Below are positions 32,720-41,830 of a stretch of 64,000 nt of DNA, in pieces. This stretch comes from an uncultured Flavobacterium sp. (GTDB taxonomy: Bacteria; Bacteroidota; Bacteroidia; Flavobacteriales; Flavobacteriaceae), in contig CALTVC010000001.1 in assembly GCA_943912855.1 (NCBI GenBank), forward strand, positions 372,001-436,000, in the 5' to 3' direction. The translations under genes were made by a program, and so were the position numbers. The notes below the pieces were generated by a model. That model was not told where the DNA came from. It ran no database searches and worked only from the letters and a program-made list of their open reading frames with translations. Every line of letters starts with the position of its first letter. Positions within the stretch are counted from its first letter, which is position 1.

Positions 32720-33719
32720 AATATTCGTTTACCTTACCCTGCTTGTAGTATGTGGTTTCAGCGGCTTTGCACAGGTGCTGAAACAACGTACCGTAAAGCT
32801 TATGGGCAGCAGGTTTGATATTACCATTGTAGCTAAAGAAGCTACTGAAGCAGAAGCCTACATAGACACCGCTATCATAGAAATTACCCGTATAGAAAAC
32901 CTCATTTCTGAGTGGAGGTCTAAAACCCAGGTAAGCGAAATAAACCGCAACGCAGGTATAGCTCCGGTTAAGGTAGACAAGGAACTCCTGGACCTTACCG
33001 AGCGTGCGCTGTACTTCAGTAAAATTACCGATGGGGCTTTTGACATAAGTTTTGCGGCTATGGATAAAATATGGCAGTTTGACGAAAGCATGACCGAAAT
33101 ACCATCGGCGGAAGCGGTAAAAAAATCGGTGGAAAAGGTAGGCTACCAAAACATTATCATAGACAAGGTAAACAGTACCATTTTCCTGAAACTGCCGGGT
33201 ATGAAAATAGGCTTCGGCTCTATAGGTAAAGGTTACGCCGCTGACAAAACCAAAGAACTCCTGGTAAGCAAAGGCGTTAAAGCAGGCATCATAAACGCCT
33301 CCGGCGATATGAACACCTGGGGCACACAACCCGATGGCAAGCCCTGGACGGTAGGCATTACCAATCCGATTAACAAGAACAAGGTGTTCGCGGTGTTTCC
33401 CTTAAAGGAAAGTGCCATAGTAACATCGGGCAGTTATGAAAAGTATGTAATGATTAACGGTAAACGATACACCCATATCATCAACCCGAAAACAGGTTAT
33501 CCTGTTACCGGAGTGAGCAGTGTTACCGTAATGGCACCAAGCGCCGAAATGGCAAATGGCTTTAGTACCTCTATAATGGTACTGGGCAAAGACGTGGGGC
33601 TAAACCTCATAGAACAGTTTCCGCAACTGAGGTGTGTAATAGTAACAGATAATGGCGAGGTATTCGCCTCTAAAAATGTAGACCTTAAAAAGTACGCAAA
33701 AAAGAAACTGAAAAACTAA
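32700..33719 (+). CDS. apbE: FAD:protein FMN transferase
   Basis: A 339-residue exported ApbE protein that attaches FMN covalently to target proteins. Motifs are MGSRFDITI, FGSIGKGYAADK, NASGDMNTWG, VTSGSYEKY and HIINPKTGYPV. The usual C-terminal Mg-binding stretch appears as PSAEMANGFSTSIMVLG. I take TTG 32700 (LKRNNFKIFVYLTLLVVCGFSGFAQ signal) as start because no ATG precedes the signal peptide. An upstream in-frame TTG at 32664 is less likely. Translation is probably coupled to the overlapping thioredoxin gene. Confidence 0.88.
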   Translation: MKRNNFKIFVYLTLLVVCGFSGFAQVLKQRTVKLMGSRFDITIVAKEATEAEAYIDTAIIEITRIENLISEWRSKTQVSEINRNAGIAPVKVDKELLDLTERALYFSKITDGAFDISFAAMDKIWQFDESMTEIPSAEAVKKSVEKVGYQNIIIDKVNSTIFLKLPGMKIGFGSIGKGYAADKTKELLVSKGVKAGIINASGDMNTWGTQPDGKPWTVGITNPINKNKVFAVFPLKESAIVTSGSYEKYVMINGKRYTHIINPKTGYPVTGVSSVTVMAPSAEMANGFSTSIMVLGKDVGLNLIEQFPQLRCVIVTDNGEVFASKNVDLKKYAKKKLKN

Positions 33720-33739
33720 AAGCAATTACCTACAACTAT

Positions 33740-33958
33740 ATGACCAACAAAGTATGCATCATTGCCCTGCTAGCAATTACCCTTGCCACAACGGCATGCG
33801 GCAGTGTAAAAGAATATGAAAAACAGCAGGTAAACGACCCTGACATGGCGCTTACCGCTAAGTCATCTGAGAAATACGAAACCAATTTCCAGATTTACCG
33901 TGAGGGTGCTTCGGGTGCCAATAGCGGAAAAACAGGTGGAGGCTGTGGATGTAACTAA
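33740..33958 (+). CDS. DUF4266 lipoprotein
   Basis: A 72-residue lipoprotein with lipobox TTAC (Cys20). The mature part matches DUF4266: VKEYEKQQVNDPDMALTAK and the invariant C-terminal FQIYREGASGANSGKTGGGCGCN. The cysteine-glycine tail is the family hallmark. DUF4266 genes are regularly found next to DUF3570 and ApbE, as here. Function is unknown. The tail segment REGASGANS resembles a flavinylation context only loosely. Confidence 0.85.
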   Translation: MTNKVCIIALLAITLATTACGSVKEYEKQQVNDPDMALTAKSSEKYETNFQIYREGASGANSGKTGGGCGCN

Positions 33959-33964
33959 ACACGG

Positions 33965-35446
33965 ATGAGAAAACTTTACCTTACATTTTTCGTTTTTTAC
34001 AGCCTGTTTTGCGCCGCGCAGCAACCGGACAGTACCGTTGTGTTTAAAAAACGCGTGCTGGAAACTACCGAGGTAGACCTGCTGGGCAGTTATTATAAGC
34101 AAGACGGTATTCACTCCTCTGTGGGTGGCGGTACCGGTATGGAAGAACTTACCGATGTAGCTTCGGATATTGTCATAGCCATTCCGCTAAATGATGACGA
34201 TGTGCTTACCATAGACGCAGGATTTTCGGCATATACATCGGCTTCATCGGGTAACATTAACCCGTTTTTTACCGATGCTTCGTATACCAACGGCAACTCG
34301 GGCGCATCCAGTCGCTATAAAGCGCCAACGTCTTCACTGACCAAACGTGATGACGATGATGATTACGAAACGGCAACCCCGGCTCCTTACGGCAGCCCAT
34401 GGATAGCCAGTACAGGCGCATCACGCAAGGATGTGCTTACTACGGTTTCGGTAGCTTACAGCCACAGCTCAGACGATAGAAATACCATATTCAACGTAAA
34501 CGCTTCGGGTTCTCGTGAGTATGATTATGAGTCGATGGGTGCAGGTGTGGGCATTACCAAATTATTTAACGATAAGAATACCGAAGTAGGTGCAAAAGCC
34601 ACGGCGTTCTTTGATAAATGGAAACCGATTTACCCTACCGAACTGCACGAATACAGCAAGTATGGCATGAACTTTCTGAACAACGGTTATTTTGAAGGAG
34701 TCACCGTATACGACCAGCTTGGTAACGAAACCCGTAACTATCTGCCGTCGGCATTTAAAGAGTTCGCCAATAAAAAACGTAACTCTTACGCATTGTCTTT
34801 TACGGTAACGCAGATACTTACCAAAAGGCTTCAGGCGGCATTCTTACTAGATGTGCTATATCAGGAAGGATTGCTTTCTACGCCATACCATCGTATGTAT
34901 TTTGCCGATAAGGCCAACTACTACATTGGTCAGTCACGTTACATACCGGTATACATACAGCGAAGTAATCAGGGAGTATTCCGCCTTGCCGATGATGTAG
35001 AACGCCTGCCGTCTACACGCTTTAAACTTCCGCTGGGCATGAGGCTTAATTATTATGTTAGCGACAGAGTGGTATTGCGTACATACTACCGCTATTATAC
35101 AGACAACTGGGGCCTACAGTCGCATACAGCAAGTGTAGAACTGCCTGTAAAACTTGGTGCTTTTACGCTATACCCTATGTATCGTTTTTATACCCAGCAG
35201 GGTGTAAAATACTTTGCCCCGCACGACAAGCATTTCTCTTACGAGAAATATTACACGTCTGACTACGACCTGTCGTCGTTTGATAGCCACCAGTACGGCA
35301 TGGGCAGTTCGTATACCGACATCTTCCAGCGGTTTAAGTTGGCAGGACTGGGACTTAAGAGCATTGATTTCCGCTACAACCATTACGAACGCAGCGATTC
35401 GCTCGAGGCAGACATTTTTACACTCGGATTAAAATTTGTACACTAA
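33965..35446 (+). CDS. DUF3570 outer-membrane beta-barrel protein
   Basis: A 493-residue protein with signal MRKLYLTFFVFYSLFCAA, beginning VVFKKRVLETTEVDLLGSYYKQDGIHSSVGGGTG in the mature part. Alternating aromatic strands continue to the end, LEADIFTLGLKFVH, as expected for a barrel. An Asp-rich insertion (KRDDDDDYE, about residue 120) interrupts an extracellular-looking segment. It lies 6 bp after the DUF4266 gene and probably works with it. Confidence 0.85.
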   Translation: MRKLYLTFFVFYSLFCAAQQPDSTVVFKKRVLETTEVDLLGSYYKQDGIHSSVGGGTGMEELTDVASDIVIAIPLNDDDVLTIDAGFSAYTSASSGNINPFFTDASYTNGNSGASSRYKAPTSSLTKRDDDDDYETATPAPYGSPWIASTGASRKDVLTTVSVAYSHSSDDRNTIFNVNASGSREYDYESMGAGVGITKLFNDKNTEVGAKATAFFDKWKPIYPTELHEYSKYGMNFLNNGYFEGVTVYDQLGNETRNYLPSAFKEFANKKRNSYALSFTVTQILTKRLQAAFLLDVLYQEGLLSTPYHRMYFADKANYYIGQSRYIPVYIQRSNQGVFRLADDVERLPSTRFKLPLGMRLNYYVSDRVVLRTYYRYYTDNWGLQSHTASVELPVKLGAFTLYPMYRFYTQQGVKYFAPHDKHFSYEKYYTSDYDLSSFDSHQYGMGSSYTDIFQRFKLAGLGLKSIDFRYNHYERSDSLEADIFTLGLKFVH

Positions 35447-35461
35447 TAAAATCACCCTATA

Positions 35462-36079
35462 ATGAAAAAATTAATACCATTCTTTTTAACCCTGATTGTT
35501 GCAGTGAGCATATTTGTAGCCTGTAACGACGATAACAGCTCTGAAGGTACGCACCCAATAGTAGGTACCTGGAAACTTGTAGAACGCTATTCTAATGGGA
35601 ATTCGGTTGTATTATCTTCATGCCAAATGGAAGAAACGTACATATTCGGGCCTGAGCAATTTACCCACGAACTTTATGAAAATGGCGGTAAGCCGGGCCT
35701 AACGGGTAAAAGTACCCTTGGTGGTGACGATGACGATGATGACGATCACCACAGTGGAAGCAGTGATGATGACGATGATGATGACCACGGAAGTAGTGAT
35801 GACGACAGCGATGACGACCACACCACTCCTACCGATGACAGTAGTGATGACGACGGTGATGACGATCATGGCGGTGGCGGAAGCGGTACTTGTGTAAACA
35901 GCGAAAGAACAATAGGTTCTTGGTTGGCAAGCCAGGGTAACTTTGTATTTACAGTAAACTCTGTAAACACTATAAAAACCATAACCTTTACCGATGCAAA
36001 TACACGTTTTTATGTAGAAACAACGACTACAGTAGGTGGCGTAGAGGTAATAACGCGCTACGTGTACCAAAAACAGTAA
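35462..36079 (+). CDS. Lipocalin-like lipoprotein with Asp/His-rich insertion
   Basis: A 205-residue lipoprotein, lipobox FVAC (Cys21). The fold begins like Bacteroidota lipocalin-like lipoproteins, with HPIVGTWKLVERYSNG and CQMEETYIFGPEQFTHELY. It is then interrupted by about 50 residues composed almost only of Asp, Ser, His, Gly and Thr (about 88-142), after which the fold resumes (CVNSERTIGSWLASQGNFVFTV to the end). The insertion could bind Ca2+ or transition metals. It is the last gene of the operon, with a terminator at 36099. Confidence 0.78.
   Translation: MKKLIPFFLTLIVAVSIFVACNDDNSSEGTHPIVGTWKLVERYSNGNSVVLSSCQMEETYIFGPEQFTHELYENGGKPGLTGKSTLGGDDDDDDDHHSGSSDDDDDDDHGSSDDDSDDDHTTPTDDSSDDDGDDDHGGGGSGTCVNSERTIGSWLASQGNFVFTVNSVNTIKTITFTDANTRFYVETTTTVGGVEVITRYVYQKQ
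35721..35886 (+). repeat. GAT/GAC codon repeat tract
   Basis: A run of Asp codons (GATGACGATGATGAC type) with interspersed CAC and AGT inside the lipocalin-like gene, prone to replication slippage. Confidence 0.7.
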
Positions 36080-36098
36080 CCATTCATCTTCCAGATAT

Positions 36099-36128
36099 GG
36101 GGTACCTCCCGGGGTGCCCTTTTTTTCG
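36099..36128 (+). terminator. Terminator of the redox operon
   Basis: Stem GGGTACC / GGTGCCC with one G-U pair followed by eight T. Confidence 0.8.
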
Positions 36129-36151
36129 GCTTAAACCATTATTTATAATTA

Positions 36152-36169
36152 GTTTAAATAAAAATAATT
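36152..36169 (+). promoter_or_regulatory. Leader element shared with the 31408 gene
   Basis: GTTTAAATAAAAATAATT, one base different from the element at 31377-31394. Confidence 0.35.
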
Positions 36170-36176
36170 TAAACCA

Positions 36177-39100
36177 ATGCAAACAAAATCATCATATTAC
36201 ATAGCATTTCTATTGCTTTTTAGCCTGATGCTAAAGGCTCAGACCGTTGTTCCCATAGGAACCGGCACCGGAAGCAGTACCTCATACCCTATTTATAGTA
36301 TCTATAATTACTCTGCAACCGAATGTATTTATCTCGGCTCAGAAATGAACAGCAATACCGGGATGATAACCAAGCTGGCTTATGAAAAAGCAAGTGGTGC
36401 ATCTACGACGGCTCCGTCGGTAAAAATATACATGAAAACTACAACCCAAACGGGTGTAAACAATGGCTCATCAAGTGCATATACCATTGGTACGGGATTT
36501 AACGACTATACCCTGGTGTACGACGGTACATTACCAAATGGTAGTACCACAGGCTGGATGGAAGTTACGCTAGGAACACCGTTTTTGTACAGCAATACCA
36601 GCCAAAACCTTTCGGTATTGGTAGTGAGCAATACCTACATTTCATCGGGTAGGCCGAGCTATAAAATTACTTCAACGGGTACGCCTTACAAACGTTCATC
36701 ATATATGAGCGATACGGCTGCCTGGTCGTCTTCAGCATCTATGGGTTCAATAGGTTCAGACCGACCTAACATACGTCTTACCTTCGAAGCCGCTACGCCT
36801 TGCGTTAGTCCGCCCACTCCAGGTAATACAGTGAGTTCCGCTACAAGCGTTTGCTCTACAAACAGTTTTGCATTATCTCTGCAAACCACACCAACAGGTA
36901 CGGGGATAACTTACCAATGGCAATCATCGGCAAACGGTACAACTTGGGCAAACATTAGTAGTGCAACCTCATCTGCACTGACCACTACGCAAACCGCATC
37001 TACCTATTACCGCTGTGCTGTAACCTGCTCCGGTACTACAGCCTATTCGAATCCAGTACAGGTAACGATGAGTAATACCATACCGTTTGCCGAAGGCTTT
37101 GAAACCGGACAGACAAGCGCTGCAAATATAGGCGGATGCTGGTCTCAACAAAGCATTTCAGGATCTGCAACATGGGTAGCAAACAATAGTAACACTACCT
37201 ACAACCGTACGCCACATACCGGTAGCTGGAATGCCACCCTTACCTACAGCAACGAAGACTGGCTTTTTTATCCGCTTCAGCTTACGGGAGGAGTTACCTA
37301 CGAACTGCAATTTTACGCCAGGCAAGATGCTACATCAGGTGCTACAATTATGGCCTCGTATGGTACAAGTGGTAACAGCACCGCTATGACCAATACAATA
37401 GTTGCAAGCACAGCCGTAACCAATGGTGATTATCAAAAATACAGAGGCAATTTTACTCCAACCACTAACGGCACCTACTACATTGGCATAAAAGCAACCT
37501 TGAACGGCACGCCGTGGTATGTATCATTAGACGACATTAAGGTAGATGTAGCCGCAAGTTGTACAGGTGTCACAAGTGTTACAACAGGTAGCATTACAGC
37601 TGTATCGGCTAGTGTGAGCTGGACTGCTCCGTCTACCGCTCCGGCAGGGGGATACGAATATTATTTGAGTACAGCTTCTACCGAGCCAGCTACTACAGCA
37701 ACTGCAACAGGTGTTGTAACAACAGGCACAACTGTTGCCATAAGCAGTTTAAATGCCAACACTATCTATTATGTATGGGTACGTTCGGTTTGTGCGGCTA
37801 ATGACAAAAGCGGATGGAGTAATGTAGTTTCATTCACCACAGCTTGTGGAGTTGCCACATTACCACTTACCCAAAATTTTGATGCGGTAACCGCCCCTGC
37901 AATGCCGTCTTGCTATACAGTAGAAAATGCAAACAACGACGGTACCACATGGAGAACGTATCAGTACAGCTATGCTTCATCGCCAAATTCGGTATACGTA
38001 AACTCGGCTTCAGGGAGCAATAACGATAACCTTTACACTCCCGGCGTGGCTCTGCTTGCAGGCGAAACCTACAGGATTAGTTTTAAATACTACATTCCGT
38101 ATTCTTTTAACTACAAAACTGATTTTCAGCTAAAATACGGCACATCGGCAACGGCAACGGGCATGCAACAAACATTGTTCACGCTAACAGATGCTGTAGG
38201 TGTCCTGAGTAATTATGACTTTATAAACTACACTACTGATTTTGTCCCCGCAACCACGGGTACTTACTACATTGGGTTTATGACCCAAGACCAGGGAGGC
38301 ATTTACCTGGATGACATTGCATTGGTGCACATACCAAAATGCAGTACCGTAACCTTCCCTGCTTCGGTAGTGGCAACGGCATCTAAAAGCAGTATTTGTA
38401 CAAGTGAGGTTCTTACTTTTAACCTTGGCAGCACCATGCCAACAGCAACAGGGATTACTTATCAATGGAAATCATCTGCCGATGGTACAACTTATACCAA
38501 TGCAGGTACGGCTTCAACAAGCCCTCAGACATCAATCCTTGCAAACCTTAACGCGCAATATTTTAAATGCGAAGTATTATGTAACGGTTCTGTAGTACTA
38601 ACCTCAGCACCTGTACATGTTGGGATAAACGTTTCGTTAAATGGCGTAACCTCAGGAACTCGTTGCGGATTTGGCACAGTAGAATTATCAGCATCTACCC
38701 AACAAGGTAATACCGTAAATTGGTACGATAATGCCACAAATGGAACGTTGCTGGGTACAGGAACTTCTTTTACCACCTCTGAAATAGCCCATACAACCAC
38801 CTATTATGCAGCAGCATCGGGTGTGCAGAACAACTATTCGGCGGGGCCGGCTACGCCACAAAGCGTGTCCACCTCTTACGGAAATTACAATAACGGTTAT
38901 GCAGTAATCTTTACTTTGGCGCAAACCATCACGCTTAAATCCGTAAATATTTATCCGTCTGACCAGAGGGATGATAACACGGTTTACCTGAAAGATAGTT
39001 CGGGCAACATCCTCAAAGAATATACCTTCTCTACGGCAGGCGCATCGCTTTCAACGACTTCGGGCATTGGCAATCCATTTACCGTAAATCTTAACTGGCA

Positions 39101-40997
39101 AATCCCTGCCGGAACAGGCTACAGGCTGGAATGGAAGTATGTTTCGTATAACGGTGCCAACATGGTTATCTTTAATAACAGTAATGCGGCATCTCAATAC
39201 AACGTTAACAACAACGGACTTACCTTTACCGGAAATACAGGTTCCAGCTCAAACTACTGGTACTACTTTTACGACTGGAAATTTACCACGGGCTGTGGAG
39301 AATCTGACGTGCGTGTACCAGTAACAGCTACGGTTAACTATGAGTGGACAGGCGGAACTGATGACAACTGGAACAACCCCGCCAACTGGTGTGGAGGTGC
39401 TGTACCGGGCATTCAGGATGAGATAACTATTGCTAACATTGGTAATACTCCTGCCATTAAAAACAACAACACAGCTTACGCGAAAAGCCTTACCCTTACG
39501 GGCAATGCCGACGTTACCGTAACCACCGGAAGTACGCTTTGGGTAGAAAATACCATAGCGGTAGCTGAAAGCGCAAAACTTACCGTTCAGGATAACGGGG
39601 CATTGGTACAGGTTCAGAATACTGTAAATTCGGGTCGAATAATCCTGAATAAGAAAAGTAGTCCGCTCTACAGGCTGGACTACATACTGTGGGCGTCGCC
39701 GGTATTGGGGCAAAACCTGCAAAACTTCTCCCCTGCTACAACAGCCACCCGCTTTTACCGCTATAATTCGGATTCAGATGTATATAGTGGTGTAACTGCA
39801 CAGAGCAATGATTTTGTACCGGGTGAAAGCTACCTGATACGCATGCCAAACGTCGATAGCACACCGGGCTATAACACAGGCGATGAAAGTCTTGCCTTTG
39901 AAGGAACTTTTGCAGGAACACCAAACAACGGTACCGTTACCCATGCCCTGGCTACAGGCGGTAACCGCTATACGGCACTGGGTAACCCCTACCCTTCTCC
40001 TTTGAACCTTGCCACATTCTTCTACGAGAACCGAAACGTCATGGATGCCTCATCGGGTATTTATCTATGGAGGAAACGCAATAATGGTAACAGCTCGTCT
40101 TACGCAACTGTTTCACTGGGTGGTTTTGTAGCCAATCCGGCTACGGGCGGCGGCGCAGACATAGCCGAAAACTTTTTGGGAGAATCTGCTAATTGGGCAC
40201 TTGCTCCGGGACAGGGCTTCATTATAAGAACACTGCCGGGGCAACAAAATCCTGTGGCGACGTTTACAAACAGCATGCGACAGGTAGCCACTACTACCCA
40301 ACCGTTCTTCAGGCAGGCTCGTAGTACGGCATCTCGCCTTTGGCTGAACCTGCAAGCCGTAAACGGTGCCGCAAGCCAAACCATGGTGGGGTACTTCAGC
40401 AATGCAACAACAGGTCTTGATTACGGCTACGACGCTCAGAAATTTACCGATGGTAGTACTATCTCATTCTATTCGGTTGCTGAAAACACTACACTTGCCA
40501 TACACGCGCGACCAGAGTTTACTGCTTCTGATGTTGTGAATTTAGGTTACGCGAGTCCGGTAGCAGGTTCGTTTACCATAAGCCTTGACCACGCCGAAGG
40601 AATATTTGGCGAAGGTCAAAACATTTACCTGAAAGACAACCTTACAGGAACACTTACAAACCTTACGCAAACCGCTTACACTTTTGTTACAGAAGCGGGT
40701 ACGTTTAACAACCGCTTTGAGGTAGTGTATACCGAGCAGGCTCTGGGTACAGATAATCCTATTACAGCTGCTAACACTGTTGTGGTATACAAACAGGATA
40801 CCCACATTGTAGTTAACAGTGGTAGTGTACTTATGGATAGCGTAAGCGTACACGACACTAACGGCAGAAAACTGTATAGCCAGAGTGGCATTGACAATAC
40901 CCAGGCAATAATAACCGGGCTTACCGCCACGCAACAGGTACTGATTGTAACGGTACAAACCGCAAAAGGCAGCGTAAGCAAAAAAATAATTTTATGA
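36177..40997 (+). CDS. Large multidomain surface protein, adhesin-like
   Basis: A 1606-residue secreted protein. After a signal of about 21 residues comes the N-domain shared with the 31408 product (to about 205). Ig-like regions follow with the GITYQWQSSA and GITYQWKSSADGTTY patterns. Two cleaved-adhesin/MAM-like domains (IPFAEGFETG from about 303, LPLTQNFDAV from about 562) show SNEDWLFYP and LYTPGVALLAGETY type motifs. There is a fibronectin III domain (about 460-555), and later strand-rich regions beginning WTGGTDDNWNNPANWCGGAVP. The C-terminus (VSVHDTNGRKLYSQSG to KKIIL) resembles a T9SS type A signal without the usual YPNP. It overlaps the next gene by 4 bp. Confidence 0.82.
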   Translation: MQTKSSYYIAFLLLFSLMLKAQTVVPIGTGTGSSTSYPIYSIYNYSATECIYLGSEMNSNTGMITKLAYEKASGASTTAPSVKIYMKTTTQTGVNNGSSSAYTIGTGFNDYTLVYDGTLPNGSTTGWMEVTLGTPFLYSNTSQNLSVLVVSNTYISSGRPSYKITSTGTPYKRSSYMSDTAAWSSSASMGSIGSDRPNIRLTFEAATPCVSPPTPGNTVSSATSVCSTNSFALSLQTTPTGTGITYQWQSSANGTTWANISSATSSALTTTQTASTYYRCAVTCSGTTAYSNPVQVTMSNTIPFAEGFETGQTSAANIGGCWSQQSISGSATWVANNSNTTYNRTPHTGSWNATLTYSNEDWLFYPLQLTGGVTYELQFYARQDATSGATIMASYGTSGNSTAMTNTIVASTAVTNGDYQKYRGNFTPTTNGTYYIGIKATLNGTPWYVSLDDIKVDVAASCTGVTSVTTGSITAVSASVSWTAPSTAPAGGYEYYLSTASTEPATTATATGVVTTGTTVAISSLNANTIYYVWVRSVCAANDKSGWSNVVSFTTACGVATLPLTQNFDAVTAPAMPSCYTVENANNDGTTWRTYQYSYASSPNSVYVNSASGSNNDNLYTPGVALLAGETYRISFKYYIPYSFNYKTDFQLKYGTSATATGMQQTLFTLTDAVGVLSNYDFINYTTDFVPATTGTYYIGFMTQDQGGIYLDDIALVHIPKCSTVTFPASVVATASKSSICTSEVLTFNLGSTMPTATGITYQWKSSADGTTYTNAGTASTSPQTSILANLNAQYFKCEVLCNGSVVLTSAPVHVGINVSLNGVTSGTRCGFGTVELSASTQQGNTVNWYDNATNGTLLGTGTSFTTSEIAHTTTYYAAASGVQNNYSAGPATPQSVSTSYGNYNNGYAVIFTLAQTITLKSVNIYPSDQRDDNTVYLKDSSGNILKEYTFSTAGASLSTTSGIGNPFTVNLNWQIPAGTGYRLEWKYVSYNGANMVIFNNSNAASQYNVNNNGLTFTGNTGSSSNYWYYFYDWKFTTGCGESDVRVPVTATVNYEWTGGTDDNWNNPANWCGGAVPGIQDEITIANIGNTPAIKNNNTAYAKSLTLTGNADVTVTTGSTLWVENTIAVAESAKLTVQDNGALVQVQNTVNSGRIILNKKSSPLYRLDYILWASPVLGQNLQNFSPATTATRFYRYNSDSDVYSGVTAQSNDFVPGESYLIRMPNVDSTPGYNTGDESLAFEGTFAGTPNNGTVTHALATGGNRYTALGNPYPSPLNLATFFYENRNVMDASSGIYLWRKRNNGNSSSYATVSLGGFVANPATGGGADIAENFLGESANWALAPGQGFIIRTLPGQQNPVATFTNSMRQVATTTQPFFRQARSTASRLWLNLQAVNGAASQTMVGYFSNATTGLDYGYDAQKFTDGSTISFYSVAENTTLAIHARPEFTASDVVNLGYASPVAGSFTISLDHAEGIFGEGQNIYLKDNLTGTLTNLTQTAYTFVTEAGTFNNRFEVVYTEQALGTDNPITAANTVVVYKQDTHIVVNSGSVLMDSVSVHDTNGRKLYSQSGIDNTQAIITGLTATQQVLIVTVQTAKGSVSKKIIL

Positions 40998-41653
40998 GTA
41001 CACTAAAAGATAAGGCCACGCTTGGGCAGCAACTGAGTTGCCCAAGCGGTGAAGCCGCCAAAGAGGTGGGCGATATGATGTTTTCGTCTAACCAAACGAT
41101 GATATATAATACCATAGATCAATTAGATGTAAACAAAGGGCAAAACATACTTGAAGTTGGCTTTGCCAATGGCAGGCACATACCGTACCTGTTTGAAAAA
41201 GAGACCGACATTTCGTATACGGGCATTGAAATTTCTGATGCCATGATTGCCGCTTCTAAAGAGAACAACATTCAGCTTTCTGACGAAAAGAAAATAGAAC
41301 TGCTGAAAACTGAAAACAACGGCATACTGGATTTTGACAAAGAAGCCTTTGATATTTGCTATAGTGTAAATACCATTTACTTCTGGAAAAACCCGTTGCG
41401 CCATCTCATAGAAATTTACCGCATCCTGAAACCGAAAGGCACCTTTGCGCTTACGTTCATAGACCGTGATTTCGGCAAAACGCTGGAGTTTACCAAACAG
41501 GGTTTTGAGCTTCCGGGCATTGAAGAAATAAAAGCGTTGCTACGTATCGTAGACTTTAAAAACATACAGCTTAAAGAGCATAGAGAAGCTGCAATAAGCA
41601 AAGACGGCAGCAACGTAATACGCCCGTATTACATTGTAACCTCTACAAAATAG
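40994..41653 (+). CDS. Class I SAM-dependent methyltransferase
   Basis: A 219-residue cytoplasmic methyltransferase. Motif I is ILEVGFANGRHIPYLFE. The acidic residue binding ribose is in YTGIEISDAMIAASKENN. Motif IV is FDICYSVNTIYFWKNPLRHLIEIYRILKPKGTFALTFID. The substrate is unknown. The start codon overlaps the stop of the giant surface protein gene (ATGA), so they are co-translated. Given that coupling, modification related to the surface protein is conceivable but unproven. Confidence 0.85.
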   Translation: MSTLKDKATLGQQLSCPSGEAAKEVGDMMFSSNQTMIYNTIDQLDVNKGQNILEVGFANGRHIPYLFEKETDISYTGIEISDAMIAASKENNIQLSDEKKIELLKTENNGILDFDKEAFDICYSVNTIYFWKNPLRHLIEIYRILKPKGTFALTFIDRDFGKTLEFTKQGFELPGIEEIKALLRIVDFKNIQLKEHREAAISKDGSNVIRPYYIVTSTK

Positions 41654-41682
41654 TGTTTTCTTTTTTATATACAATTGCGACT

Positions 41683-41722
41683 GAAAGGGTTGCCCATCTC
41701 CACGGGCAACCCTTTCTTATTT
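41683..41722 (+). terminator. Terminator after the methyltransferase gene
   Basis: Perfect 13-bp stem GAAAGGGTTGCCC / GGGCAACCCTTTC with 8-base loop and T-rich tail. Confidence 0.88.
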
Positions 41723-41830
41723 TATGCAAAATCTACCGTTATCATACATTGTAAATTCACTTAGGCAGTTAAAGAAGCCCTTAAAAACACTTGAACTATA
41801 GTATACATTATTCAGTATACAAAAAAATAG

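Noticed and set aside
32682..33329. A 215-codon open frame on the minus strand inside apbE
   Set aside because: Entirely opposite to a clear ApbE coding sequence, with composition typical of a shadow frame and no recognisable domain.
39249..39722. Long minus-strand frame inside the 1606-residue protein gene
   Set aside because: Antisense shadow of a low-complexity Thr/Ser/Asn-rich coding sequence.
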